From Caballeronia udeis (GTDB taxonomy: Bacteria; Pseudomonadota; Gammaproteobacteria; Burkholderiales; Burkholderiaceae), in assembly GCF_001544555.2 (NCBI RefSeq), contig NZ_FCOK02000007.1:1-64000 (forward strand): 64,000 nt of DNA, written 5' to 3'. The notes under the pieces were generated by a model. The model saw only the letters and a program-made list of their open reading frames with translations, was not told where the DNA came from and searched no databases. Each line of letters opens with the position of its first letter. The first letter of the stretch is position 1. Made by a program: the position numbers and the translations under genes. Below, piece after piece: positions 43,838-53,243 of the stretch.

Positions 43838-45082
43838 ATGTCGGCGTCTTCACTGTCATTGTCATCACTCCGAGCGCGGTTGATGTCAGCCATGTCGGCC
43901 GGGTTGGCCATTTTGCCCGGGTCGGGCAAGGTTTCCAGGCAGCGGGGATCTTCTCCTGTTCGCCGTCCCCTTGCGTGGTCGCTCGGCGTGGTTGCCCTGC
44001 TTGCGCTCAGCGCATGCGGCAAGAAGGAAACGCCCCCGGCGGCGCTGCGTCCGGTGGTCGCCATGGCGGCCGTTGCCGATACGCACAGTGTGCAGTCGTC
44101 GCTGCCCGCCACCATCGAAGCGCGGTACTCAACCCCGCTGTCGTTTCGCGTAGGCGGGAAGATCATCGAGCGGCGCGTGCGTCTTGGCGACAGCGTGAAA
44201 GCTGGCGAGATCGTGGCGAAGCTCGACCCCGCCGACAATGCCAAGAACGCCGCGAGCACGGCCGCGCAACTCTCCGCCGCCCAGCACCAGCTCACTTATG
44301 CAGAACAGCAACTCACGCGCGACCGCGCCCAGGCGCAGGAAAACCTGATCGCCCGCGCGCAACTCGAACAAACCGAAAACGCCTACGCAGCCGCGCTCGC
44401 GCAGCGCAACCAGGCACAAGCCCAGGCGGCGTTGTCGGCTGATCAATTGAAATACACCACGCTGGTCGCCGACCGCGCCGGTGTCATCACGGCGGAACAG
44501 GCTGACACAGGACAGAACGTGTCAGCGGGACAAGCCGTCTATAACCTGGCGTGGAGCGGTGAGATCGACGTGGTGGCGGACGTGCCGGAAACCACGCTCG
44601 GGTCGCTCACGGTCGGCCAGAAAGCCAGCGTGACGCTCGCCGCGCTTGGGGGCAAGCAGTTCGCGGCCCTTGTTCGCGAGGTGTCTCCCGCCGCCGATCC
44701 CCAAAGCCGGACCTATCGCGTCAGGATGACGCTTGAAGCCCCCACGCCGGACGTCCGGCTGGGCATGACGGCCGACGTGGCTTTCGCGCGTGTGTCTGCA
44801 TCGGGTGCATCGGGTACGTCGGGTACGTCAACGCAGGCGTTCACGCTGCCCTCCACTGCGCTTTTCCACGCGGGCAAACTGCCTGCCGTCTGGGTCGTGA
44901 AAGCAGACGGGGCGCTTGAATTGCGGCGCGTGGATGTGTCTCGATACGGTGAGCGCACCGTGACGGTGTCAAACGGCATCTCGCCCGGCGAGCGCGTGGT
45001 ATGGCAAGGAGTCCATACCGTGTCCGCCGGAGAGAAAGTACGCGTGGTTGCGCCCTTGCATCCGGAAGATTTCGCGTCATGA
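43838..45082 (+). CDS. RND efflux periplasmic adaptor (membrane fusion protein)
   Basis: About 414 aa. A lipobox-type hydrophobic segment 'SLGVVALLALSACGKKE' marks the secreted part. Then a lipoyl-like half-motif 'PLSFRVGGKIIERRVRLGDSVKAGEIVAKLDPADNAKNAAS', a helical hairpin 'QLTYAEQQLTRDRAQAQENLIARAQLEQTENAYAAA' and the second half 'DRAGVITAEQADTGQNVSAGQAVYNLA', as in AcrA/MexA. The start is uncertain: the first good ATGs are 43838 and 43883, and the lipobox lies well inside. Stop overlaps the RND gene start by 4 nt. Confidence 0.87.
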   Translation: MSASSLSLSSLRARLMSAMSAGLAILPGSGKVSRQRGSSPVRRPLAWSLGVVALLALSACGKKETPPAALRPVVAMAAVADTHSVQSSLPATIEARYSTPLSFRVGGKIIERRVRLGDSVKAGEIVAKLDPADNAKNAASTAAQLSAAQHQLTYAEQQLTRDRAQAQENLIARAQLEQTENAYAAALAQRNQAQAQAALSADQLKYTTLVADRAGVITAEQADTGQNVSAGQAVYNLAWSGEIDVVADVPETTLGSLTVGQKASVTLAALGGKQFAALVREVSPAADPQSRTYRVRMTLEAPTPDVRLGMTADVAFARVSASGASGTSGTSTQAFTLPSTALFHAGKLPAVWVVKADGALELRRVDVSRYGERTVTVSNGISPGERVVWQGVHTVSAGEKVRVVAPLHPEDFAS

Positions 45083-48000
45083 GCGGCCACGAACGAGATT
45101 CATCGGACGCCGCTGCATCGGCAGCCGCTGCCAACGCCGCTGCTGCAGCCTCGGGCGATTATCGTCACGAAGAAGGCAGTTTCAATCTCTCCGCCTGGGC
45201 CTTGCGCCATCAGGCGCTGGTCGTCTTCCTGATCGCCATGGCGACCCTCTTCGGCGTCCTGGCGTACACCCGGCTCGCGCAATCGGAGGACCCGCCGTTC
45301 ACCTTTCGCGTGATGGTCATCCAGACCTTCTGGCCTGGAGCCACTGCACAGCAGATGCAGGAACAGGTCACGGACAAGATCGCGAAGAAATTGCAGGAAA
45401 CGCCTGCAACCGATTTCCTGCGCAGTTACTCCCGCCCCGGTGAATCACTGCTGTTCTTCTCGATGAAGGACGGCGCGCCCGCGAAGGACGTGCCCGAGGA
45501 GTGGTATCAGGTGCGCAAGAAAGTCGGGGACATTGCGTACACGCTGCCAAGAGGCGTGCAAGGTCCGTACTTCAACGACGAATTCGGCGATGTCTTTACC
45601 AACATCTACACGCTGGAGGGTGACGGGTTCTCGCCGGTGCAACTTCACGATTACGCCGACTCGCTGCGCACAGTCCTGTTGCGGGTGCCCGGTGTGGCGA
45701 AGGTCAATTACTTCGGTGACCAGGAAGAGCGCGTTTATATCGAAATAGCGAATACGCAACTCACGCGGCTTGGCATCACGCCGCAGCAGATTGCGCAGGC
45801 TATAGACGGCCAGAATGCCGTTGCGCCCTCGGGCACGCTGAATACGCCCGACGACCGCGTGTTCGTGCGGCCGACCGGCCAGATCACCGACATGGCAGCG
45901 CTAGCCAATACGCTGATCCGCGTCAACGGGCGCTCGTTTCGTCTTGGCGACATAGCGACCATCAAGCGCGGTTATCTCGATCCTGCCGCCACGCAGATGC
46001 GCTCGGGCGAAAAGCCGGTGCTGGGTATTGGCATCACGATGCAGCCGGGTCAGGACGTCGTGCAGCTGGGCAAGGCGCTCGACGCGAAGGTCGCCGAGTT
46101 GCGTGCGCAACTCCCCGCGGGGCTCGTGCTCAACGAAGTATCGAGCATGCCAAATGCGGTATCGAAGTCGGTCGATGACTTTCTTGAAGCGGTCGCCGAA
46201 GCCGTCATCATCGTGCTGATCGTGAGCCTGGTGTCGCTTGGCGTACGTACCGGCATGGTGGTCGTGATCTCGATCCCCGTTGTGCTCGCGGTCACCGCCC
46301 TCTTCATGTATCTGTTCGATATCGGCCTGCACAAGGTCTCGCTCGGAACACTGATCCTCGCGCTGGGCCTTCTGGTCGACGACGCGATCATCGCTGTCGA
46401 AATGATGGCGGTAAAGCTCGAACAAGGCTGGATCCGCTCGCGTGCCGCGGCCTACGCCTACACCAGCACCGCGTTCCCCATGCTCACGGGCACGCTGGTA
46501 ACAGTCGCCGGTTTCCTGCCGATCGCGCTGGCCAAATCCAGCACCGGCGAGTACACACGCTCGATCTTCGAGGTGTCGGCCATCGCGTTGATCGCGTCAT
46601 GGTTCGCAGCGGTCGTGCTGATTCCGCTGCTCGGCTACAAGCTCTTGCCCGAGCGCAAGCGTGAGGCGCATCACGCCCACGATCATGAACACGATATCTA
46701 CAACACCAAGTTCTACACTCGTCTGCGTGGCTGGCTGACATGGTGTATCGAGCGGCGTTTCGTGGTGCTGGGCATCACGCTCGTGCTGTTCGTGATCGCG
46801 TTGGCGGGGTTCACACTTATCCCCCAACAATTCTTTCCGAGCTCGGACCGCCCCGAACTGCTCGTCGATGTCCGGCTGCAGGAAGGCGCCTCGTTCGAGG
46901 CCACGCTGCGCGAGACGAAACGTCTTGAGAAGGTGCTGGAGGGACGCCCCGAGATCGATCATGTGGTGAACTTCGTGGGCTCCGGTGCGCCGCGTTTCTA
47001 TCTGCCGCTCGACCAGCAGTTGCAGGTGGCGAACTTCGCGCAGTTCGTGATTACGGCAAAGTCCGTGGAAGATCGCGAGAAGCTCGCGCGCTGGCTCGAG
47101 CCTGTGCTGCGCGAGAAATTTTCGTCCATTCGCACGCGTTTGTCGCGGCTCGAAAACGGTCCACCGGTTGGCTATCCGGTGCAGTTCCGCGTAAGCGGCG
47201 ACGATCTGCCGACGGTGCGCGGTATCGCCGAAAAGGTCTTTGCTGAAATGAGCGCGGACAGCGGTACGGCCAATGTCCAGTACGACTGGGATGAACCGTC
47301 GGAGCGCTCGGTACGCTTCGATATCGACCAGAAGAAGGCGCGTGAACTCGGTATCAGTTCGCAGGACGTATCGGATTTCCTCGCAATGCAACTGACGGGT
47401 TATACCGTCACGCAGTATCGTGAACACGACAAACTCATTAGCGTGGACTTGCGTGCGCCGAAAAGCGAACGGGTCGATCCGGCCAGGCTTGCCACGCTTG
47501 CAATGCCTACGCCTAACGGACCCGTGCCGCTGGGAACGATCGGGCACGTGGTGAACGACCTGGAATATGGCGTGATCTGGGAACGCGATCGTCAGCCGAC
47601 CATCACCGTGCAATCGGATGTGAAGCCGGGTGCGCAGGGTATCGACGTGACGAATGCGATCGAAAAGAAGCTCGCCACGTTGCGCGCCGGCTTGCCGGTG
47701 GGGTACCGCATAGAAGTGGGTGGCCCGGTTGAGGAGAGCGCGAAGGGCCAGTCGTCGATCAACGCACAGATGCCGATCATGGCGATCGTCGTGTTGACGC
47801 TGCTGATGATCCAGTTGCAGAGCTTTGCGCGCGTGATGATGGTGGTGCTGACCGCGCCGCTCGGGCTGATTGGCGTGGTCCTGGCGTTGCTGCTGTTCAA
47901 CAAGCCGTTCGGGTTTGTCGCCATGCTCGGCGTAATCGCCATGTTCGGGATCATCATGCGCAATTCGGTCATTCTCGTCGACCAGATCGAGCAGGACATT

Positions 48001-48297
48001 GCCGCGGGGCATCCACGCTTTGACGCCATTGTCGGCGCCACCGTGCGGCGTTTCCGGCCGATCACGCTGACCGCCGCCGCTGCCGTTCTTGCGCTGATTC
48101 CGCTTTTGCGCAGCAACTTCTTCGGCCCGATGGCGACCGCGCTGATGGGCGGAATCACGAGCGCGACCGTGCTCACGCTGTTTTATCTGCCGGCGTTGTA
48201 TGCGGCTTCGTTCAGGGTTCGGCATAACGAGCGCGCGGGGTTTAAAGATCCGGACACGCCCTCCGCACCCGATCGCGGTCAAGGAGGCCAGTCATGA
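45079..48297 (+). CDS. RND multidrug efflux permease (AcrB family)
   Basis: 1072 aa with 12 membrane helices and two large periplasmic loops. The Ala-rich N-terminal tail (about 25 residues) precedes 'NLSAWALRHQALVVFLIAMATLFGVLAYTRL'. Proton-relay region 'LILALGLLVDDAIIAVEMM' in helix 4 and 'MFGIIMRNSVILVDQIEQDIAAGHPRFDAIV' in the second half. A His-rich loop 'REAHHAHDHEHDIYN' before the second half is unusual. It starts within the adaptor stop (ATGA) and its stop overlaps the outer membrane gene start (ATGA), giving one tightly coupled operon. Confidence 0.92.
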   Translation: MSGHERDSSDAAASAAAANAAAAASGDYRHEEGSFNLSAWALRHQALVVFLIAMATLFGVLAYTRLAQSEDPPFTFRVMVIQTFWPGATAQQMQEQVTDKIAKKLQETPATDFLRSYSRPGESLLFFSMKDGAPAKDVPEEWYQVRKKVGDIAYTLPRGVQGPYFNDEFGDVFTNIYTLEGDGFSPVQLHDYADSLRTVLLRVPGVAKVNYFGDQEERVYIEIANTQLTRLGITPQQIAQAIDGQNAVAPSGTLNTPDDRVFVRPTGQITDMAALANTLIRVNGRSFRLGDIATIKRGYLDPAATQMRSGEKPVLGIGITMQPGQDVVQLGKALDAKVAELRAQLPAGLVLNEVSSMPNAVSKSVDDFLEAVAEAVIIVLIVSLVSLGVRTGMVVVISIPVVLAVTALFMYLFDIGLHKVSLGTLILALGLLVDDAIIAVEMMAVKLEQGWIRSRAAAYAYTSTAFPMLTGTLVTVAGFLPIALAKSSTGEYTRSIFEVSAIALIASWFAAVVLIPLLGYKLLPERKREAHHAHDHEHDIYNTKFYTRLRGWLTWCIERRFVVLGITLVLFVIALAGFTLIPQQFFPSSDRPELLVDVRLQEGASFEATLRETKRLEKVLEGRPEIDHVVNFVGSGAPRFYLPLDQQLQVANFAQFVITAKSVEDREKLARWLEPVLREKFSSIRTRLSRLENGPPVGYPVQFRVSGDDLPTVRGIAEKVFAEMSADSGTANVQYDWDEPSERSVRFDIDQKKARELGISSQDVSDFLAMQLTGYTVTQYREHDKLISVDLRAPKSERVDPARLATLAMPTPNGPVPLGTIGHVVNDLEYGVIWERDRQPTITVQSDVKPGAQGIDVTNAIEKKLATLRAGLPVGYRIEVGGPVEESAKGQSSINAQMPIMAIVVLTLLMIQLQSFARVMMVVLTAPLGLIGVVLALLLFNKPFGFVAMLGVIAMFGIIMRNSVILVDQIEQDIAAGHPRFDAIVGATVRRFRPITLTAAAAVLALIPLLRSNFFGPMATALMGGITSATVLTLFYLPALYAASFRVRHNERAGFKDPDTPSAPDRGQGGQS

Positions 48298-49769
48298 AAC
48301 ACGCTTATCTGACTGCACTCGGATTCACCGCCGCTCTTGCAGCCTGCACGTTCGGCCCGGACGGAAAACCGCCCGTCATGCCCGCTGTGGCCCATTACGG
48401 CGCCGACGCGCAACCAGTGCGCACCGTGGCGGCCGAAGGGGTATCGCAAAGCTTCGACGCCGGTGCAAAACCGGTGCCCGAGTGGTGGAAGCTGTACCGT
48501 TCCGAGCCTTTGAACGCACTGGTCGATGAAGGCTTGCGCAACAGCCCGAGCCTGGCCGCGACGGACAAAACCCTCGCTGCGGCGCGCGAACAACTGCGCG
48601 CGCAAGTCGGCGAGTCGATGCTGCCGAGCATCGACCTGGGCGGCCAGACGGACCGTGAACGTGCAATCGGCGTGCCGAACTTCGGGCCGCCCACGGCGCT
48701 CTACAACCTCTTTGTCGGCCAGGTCCGGGCGCAATACACGTTCGACCTGTTCGGCGCGGCGCGTCTTGCGGACCGGGCGCTGGCCGCCCAGGTAGACAGC
48801 CAGTCCTGGCAATTCGATGCCGCCCGCCGCGCACTCGCCGCGAACATTGTCACGGGCGCGATCGGCGCGGCGTCGTTACGCGCGCAAATCGATACGACCG
48901 AGCGGCTGATCGTCCTCGCCGACGAAGACGCACGGGAAACGCAGCGCCGCTACGAACTGGGCTCGGCGTCGCGTTCGGACGCGCTCAACGCGCAATCAAA
49001 CGCCGCCGCGCTCGCCGCTTCGCTGCCGGCGCTACGGGCTCAGTGGCTTGCAACGCGTCATGCGACGGCCGTCATGATCGGCCGTACACCGGATCAGGCG
49101 CCGCCGGATCTCGATCTCGCGTCGCTCACCGTGCCAGGCAATGTGCCGGTGGTCGTGCCATCGGAATTGCTTGCCAGCCGCCCGGATATCCAGGCCGCCG
49201 ATGCGCTGCTCAAAGCCGCCGCCGCGCAGGTCGGCGTCGCGACGGCGCAGCTGTTCCCTAGCTTGTCGTTATCGGCATCGATGGGAAAAGGGGGCTTTAG
49301 CTGGCCAACCGCTTTGTCGGGCGCAGGCGCGATCTGGAGTGTAGGCGCGTCGCTGTCACAACCGCTGTTTCATGGCGGCGCATTGCTTGCCCAAAAACGC
49401 GCGGCGCAGGCGAGCTACGAGGCGGCCGTGGCGCAATACAAGCAAACGGTGCTCACCGCGTTCCGCAACGTGGCGGACTCGCTCGCAGCGCTCGAGCAGG
49501 ATAACCAGGCACTCAGTTTCTCCGATACCGCCAGCCGCACGGCAATGAACGCGTTCACGGATTCGGCTGCGCGTGAGCGGCTTGGGGCGATTCCGCCCTC
49601 GGCGTCACGTGCGAGCGAGCGCCAGTATCGCAATGCGCGGCTCGATGCTATCCGCTATGAAAGCGCCCGCCTGAGCGACACCGCGTTGCTGTTCCAGGCC
49701 ATGGGCTCTCCGACCGGCAGTGCGGCGAATCTTGCCGCTGCGGCGAAAGCGGCGGAGACAGGGAAATAA
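48294..49769 (+). CDS. Outer membrane efflux lipoprotein (NodT/OprM family)
   Basis: 491 aa TolC-like channel. Lipoprotein signal MKHAYLTALGFTAALAACTF with acylated Cys 18. Two OEP repeats: 'WWKLYRSEPLNALVDEGLRNSPSLAATDKTLAAAREQLRAQVGESMLPSIDL' and 'LLASRPDIQAADALLKAAAAQVGVATAQLFPSLSLSASMG'. AAGGAGG precedes the start, whose ATGA overlaps the permease stop. Third component of the RND pump, completing a self-sufficient tripartite system. Confidence 0.92.
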   Translation: MKHAYLTALGFTAALAACTFGPDGKPPVMPAVAHYGADAQPVRTVAAEGVSQSFDAGAKPVPEWWKLYRSEPLNALVDEGLRNSPSLAATDKTLAAAREQLRAQVGESMLPSIDLGGQTDRERAIGVPNFGPPTALYNLFVGQVRAQYTFDLFGAARLADRALAAQVDSQSWQFDAARRALAANIVTGAIGAASLRAQIDTTERLIVLADEDARETQRRYELGSASRSDALNAQSNAAALAASLPALRAQWLATRHATAVMIGRTPDQAPPDLDLASLTVPGNVPVVVPSELLASRPDIQAADALLKAAAAQVGVATAQLFPSLSLSASMGKGGFSWPTALSGAGAIWSVGASLSQPLFHGGALLAQKRAAQASYEAAVAQYKQTVLTAFRNVADSLAALEQDNQALSFSDTASRTAMNAFTDSAARERLGAIPPSASRASERQYRNARLDAIRYESARLSDTALLFQAMGSPTGSAANLAAAAKAAETGK

Positions 49770-50099
49770 CCGCGGCCGGGTCGCATTCCAGCCCGACGTG
49801 TAGAAACTGAAGCAGGCGCCATATGCAAAGGGCTGTTCCGACGCGAGTCGGAATGGCCCTTTGCACATCATCAGGACAACCGGACAATCCCGCGCATCGC
49901 TGGGAGAAGCCAGGGATCAAAGACATCGAATGTCACAATTCAGGGTCGCCGAAACATCCCGCTGTTATCCAAATGCGCCCATAACCTCCCCGCAACTCAA
50001 CTTCTTCGCCGAAACCTTCCACTATTCGGATAAGTCGCGTTATTTCGGACTGCACTTTCCCATAGGCTTGCGGGCTTTCGTGTATTCAAGGGAAATGCC
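49770..50099. other. Intergenic region after the RND operon
   Basis: About 330 bp containing the hairpin at 49825-49864 and, further right, AT-richer sequence that presumably holds the promoter of the 50100 gene. No gene supported. Confidence 0.5.
49825..49864. terminator. Hairpin after the RND operon
   Basis: GCAAAGGGC...TTCCGAC-GCGA-GTCGGAA...GCCCTTTGC: two perfect stems (9 and 7 bp) separated by a symmetric TG/TG mismatch and closed by a GCGA tetraloop. No T-run follows, but the position 56 bp past the stop suits transcript termination or 3' end protection. Confidence 0.65.
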
Positions 50100-50993
50100 A
50101 TGTCTCGCCCATCGCTCCGTGACCTGCTTCGGCTCGTTCATTCAGGACTGGAAAAAGTCGCGCTGGCGTGCGCTGCATTTGGTTTGATGCACGCAACAGC
50201 CCGCGCGGGAGAATCCGCCTCTGCCGACGTGCCCGCGGGTGAGCAATGGGGCAGTCGCGCCGCGCCCCAGCTCGCTGCCGACGACCCATGGAGCAACCCC
50301 GCAGCACCCACTCTCGCACTTGACGATGCCTGGAGCGCACCGGCCGCCGATCGGTTCACATCGTCCGGACAAATCCACGCTGCGTTGCCAGCATCGCCAG
50401 CGTCACCGGCGTCTGCATCAACGCAGGAGGCGCGACCGGCCGCAACGGAGAATGCGCCACGCTCGGTAGCAACAACCGTCCGGGAGGCACCCTCCGCTCT
50501 CGCGAAGGATCGCTCCGACTGGAATGAAACACCGCGTGGCCGTTCGCCCGGTCTGATCGCATCTCATGACGCGTGGCTCAAGCGCAGCACGCCCGTCGCT
50601 AAACCAAGCGAACCGGCGAAAGCGCCGGTCAGCGCCCCCGTTCAGCCGACCGATCCGTGGAGCGCTCCCTTGACCGGTCTCGTTGCATCGAACGATGTGG
50701 TAACAGCTGCCGCGGTGGCTTCTTCCGCTGCCGTCAGCGTCGGCTCGCACCCGGGTTTCGCAGTCACGCCCCACGTCAGGCTGTTGCGCGTCAGCGAGGC
50801 TCCAGGGGCTTCACGTGCTGAGGGATCGTCAACGGTTTTGGCAACCGGCCGGCCGATGCATCGACGGACCCGTCCGATTGTTCACAGCACCTCAAATTCG
50901 TCCCGATCATCCGGGACAAGGCGCGCAAGAGCCACCAGAGCGCCTACGCCCGCATGGTGCCGATCAGTTTCCGCATGCGCGCGGCATCGGTGA
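50100..50993 (+). CDS. Secreted low-complexity protein, probably frameshifted
   Basis: 297 codons as read. A hydrophobic segment 'KVALACAAFGLMHATARAGE' looks like a signal peptide with a long n-region. The body is Ala/Pro/Ser-rich with a DPWSxP motif: 'DDPWSNPAAPTLALDDAWSAPAADRF', 'TDPWSAPLTGLVASND'. Codon bias is good until about 50800, then poor in this frame, while from 50822 a second frame with good bias reads GIVNGFGNRPADASTD, then HLKFVPIIRDKARKSHQSAY and 'RMVPISFR'. The native protein may therefore continue in that frame. It converges on wspR. Function unknown. Confidence 0.55.
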   Translation: MSRPSLRDLLRLVHSGLEKVALACAAFGLMHATARAGESASADVPAGEQWGSRAAPQLAADDPWSNPAAPTLALDDAWSAPAADRFTSSGQIHAALPASPASPASASTQEARPAATENAPRSVATTVREAPSALAKDRSDWNETPRGRSPGLIASHDAWLKRSTPVAKPSEPAKAPVSAPVQPTDPWSAPLTGLVASNDVVTAAAVASSAAVSVGSHPGFAVTPHVRLLRVSEAPGASRAEGSSTVLATGRPMHRRTRPIVHSTSNSSRSSGTRRARATRAPTPAWCRSVSACARHR

Positions 50994-51038
50994 AAGCGTC
51001 GTTGGCGAGGCGAGCGGAACTGCTCCCGGCCGCCCCGC

Positions 51039-52166
51039 TCAATTGCCGACTTCCACCCGATTGCGCCCGTCACGCTTCGCCCGATACAAAGCCAGGTCGG
51101 CTGCTTCGATCAATTGCTTCATGTCTTCGCCGGGCTGCGGCACCTGCATGACGCCGCCTACGCTGATCGTCACCCGCCCACCGGCGGAACCCGTATGCGG
51201 CACTGCCAGCGCCTCCACCGCCATGCGGATTTTTTCACCGAGCAGGCGCAAGCCGCCAGCCGCGGTGGACGGCAGCACCACCGCGAATTCCTCGCCGCCA
51301 AAACGCGCGGCAAGATCAGCGGGACGGTTCAGGCTCGATTCAATCGCGCGCGCGACGAGCTTCAGCACGTCGTCACCTGCTACATGTCCGTAGGTGTCGT
51401 TGTACGACTTGAAGTTGTCCACGTCGATCATCAGGAAGCCGAGCGACGACTGTTCGCGCGCCGCGCGTTTCCACTCTGCGCTCATGTAATCGTCCAGGCA
51501 GCGGCGGTTCGACAAACCCGTCAGCCCATCCGAATTGGTCAGGCGCTGCAGTTCCAGATTGGTTTCGAGCAGTTTTTGCTGCGATTGCCGCAACGCGAGA
51601 TACGCCTCGTCGCGCTGCAGCAGGTTCAGATACGAACGCGAGTGATAGCGGATCCGCGCAATCAATTCGATGCTGTCCGGCAGCTTCACCAGATAATCGT
51701 TGGCGCCCGCGGCAAACGCGGCGCTCTTGATGCGCGGCTCTTCCTTCGTGGACAGCACAATGATCGGAATGTCGCGCGTTGCCGCGTGCTCGCGGTATTG
51801 ACGCACCAGCGTCAGTCCGTCCACGCCCGGCATGACCAGATCCTGCAGGATCACGGTCGGCCGCGTGACCTGCGCGACATGCAACGCGTCCTCGGGGTTG
51901 GCGCAGTAATGAAAATCCAGCCGCGGCTGATCCGCCAGCGCGCGGCGCACCGCTTCCGCCACAATGGTCTGGTCGTCGACCAGCAGCACCATGACCGCGC
52001 TCTCGGCGGCGCTGGGCGCATTCAGCGCATCGGCAAGCAGATCGGCGGCCGTACGCGCCTCCTTTGCGGCATCGAGGGGGGCCGCCGGGCTTTCCGGACG
52101 AGATTCCGGGCCGGCCTGCTCGCGCCGTGCGCGCTCCGCCAGCGGATCTGCATTTCGATGTTCCAT
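51039..52166 (-). CDS. wspR: Surface-sensing diguanylate cyclase (Rec-GGDEF)
   Basis: 375 aa. An N-terminal linker of about 55 residues, then a receiver domain (acidic D64/D65, phospho-acceptor D109 in ILQDLVMPGVDG, K161), a coiled-coil linker (QSQQKLLETNLELQRLT) and a GGDEF domain with GGEEF at 290-294. The inhibitory I-site RxxD (R281-D284) is intact, so the enzyme should be active and feedback-inhibited. The start has AGGA 8 nt upstream. Last gene of the wsp operon, 35 nt after wspF. Output of the pathway: c-di-GMP made when WspE phosphorylates it, promoting biofilm formation. Confidence 0.93.
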   Translation of the reverse strand: MEHRNADPLAERARREQAGPESRPESPAAPLDAAKEARTAADLLADALNAPSAAESAVMVLLVDDQTIVAEAVRRALADQPRLDFHYCANPEDALHVAQVTRPTVILQDLVMPGVDGLTLVRQYREHAATRDIPIIVLSTKEEPRIKSAAFAAGANDYLVKLPDSIELIARIRYHSRSYLNLLQRDEAYLALRQSQQKLLETNLELQRLTNSDGLTGLSNRRCLDDYMSAEWKRAAREQSSLGFLMIDVDNFKSYNDTYGHVAGDDVLKLVARAIESSLNRPADLAARFGGEEFAVVLPSTAAGGLRLLGEKIRMAVEALAVPHTGSAGGRVTISVGGVMQVPQPGEDMKQLIEAADLALYRAKRDGRNRVEVGN

Positions 52167-52200
52167 GACTGAATCCTGTTCTGAGTCGAGTTCGAGCGCG

Positions 52201-53217
52201 TCATTTGCGCGACGATGCAAACGCCTTTTGCACGGCATTCGCGATATTCGGGAGCGGCAGGATGGCTACCGCCGCATTCAGCGCTGCGGCTGCTTTCGGC
52301 ATGCCGTACACGGCGCATGTCGCTTCGTCCTGCGCGATCGTGTGATAACCCTTGGCGCGCATGGCCGCGAGGCCCGCAGCGCCATCGCGGCCCATGCCGG
52401 TCAGCAGCACGCCGACCGCATTGCCGCTCCAGTTCGCGACCACGCTCTGAAAAAACACGTCGATGGACGGCCGGTACGGCGTCGCCAGCGGCTCCTTCGT
52501 GTAGCCGAGCCGCTGGCCGCTGCCGCAAAAATGCAGGTGGTCATTGGTCGCCGCGAGCAGCACGCAGCCCGGCTCCGGCCGGTCGCCCTCGCGCGCGACG
52601 CGTACCGGCAGCGTTGACTGTTCGTTCAGCCAGCCCGCCATGCCGGCCGCAAAGGACTGATCCACGTGCTGGACGATCACCGTGGCCGGCGCGAAGTCGG
52701 CCGGCAGCGCGGCCAGCAGCGTCGCCAGCGCGCTTGGACCGCCCGCCGACGCGCCGATCGCGAGCAGGTCGGTGCCCGAGGTAATGCGTGGCGCGGCTGC
52801 AAGCGGATTCGCAGCCGCTTTCGTGGCCTGTTGTGCGGCAATCTGGTCGATCTTGGCGGTCAGCGCCGCGATCCCGCGCTTCGCGTCCGGGCCGGCGAGC
52901 ACCGGCGTGTCGACGGCATCCAGCGCGCCCGCGCCCATCGCCTCGTAGACCCGCCACGCATTCGCTCCTACATCCACCGTCACGATCAGGATCGCGCACG
53001 GCGTCTCGCGCATGATCCGGCGTGTGGCTTCCGTGCCGTCCATGTGCGGCATCACGAGGTCCATCAGCACGACGTCCGGTTTCTGCGCGGTGCAGTAGTC
53101 GACCGCCTGCGCGCCGTCGCTCGCGACCCAGATCACCTCGAAGTCGCGCCGGGTCGCCAGCGCCCCTCGCAAGGCGTCCACCGCCAGCGGCATGTCGTTC
53201 ACGATCCCGATCTTCAT
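52201..53217 (-). CDS. wspF: Wsp methylesterase (CheB-type)
   Basis: 338 aa. Receiver domain with phospho-acceptor D53 (VVLMDLVMP), linker, then a CheB methylesterase domain with catalytic triad S157 (GASAGG), H184 (VQHVDQSF) and D278 (TGMGRDGA). It removes methyl groups from the WspA receptor and keeps the pathway off; loss of wspF in pseudomonads gives wrinkly colonies. Located between wspE and wspR, 26 nt after wspE. Confidence 0.93.
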   Translation of the reverse strand: MKIGIVNDMPLAVDALRGALATRRDFEVIWVASDGAQAVDYCTAQKPDVVLMDLVMPHMDGTEATRRIMRETPCAILIVTVDVGANAWRVYEAMGAGALDAVDTPVLAGPDAKRGIAALTAKIDQIAAQQATKAAANPLAAAPRITSGTDLLAIGASAGGPSALATLLAALPADFAPATVIVQHVDQSFAAGMAGWLNEQSTLPVRVAREGDRPEPGCVLLAATNDHLHFCGSGQRLGYTKEPLATPYRPSIDVFFQSVVANWSGNAVGVLLTGMGRDGAAGLAAMRAKGYHTIAQDEATCAVYGMPKAAAALNAAVAILPLPNIANAVQKAFASSRK

Positions 53218-53243
53218 CGCCCGCCTCTCTTTTTAGTGTTTTC

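Noticed and set aside
46597..48282. 561-codon open frame on the minus strand opposite the RND permease gene
   Set aside because: Mirror frame of a high-GC gene; His/Arg/Gln-rich product without domain, no ribosome binding site, and the plus strand encodes a clear RND protein.
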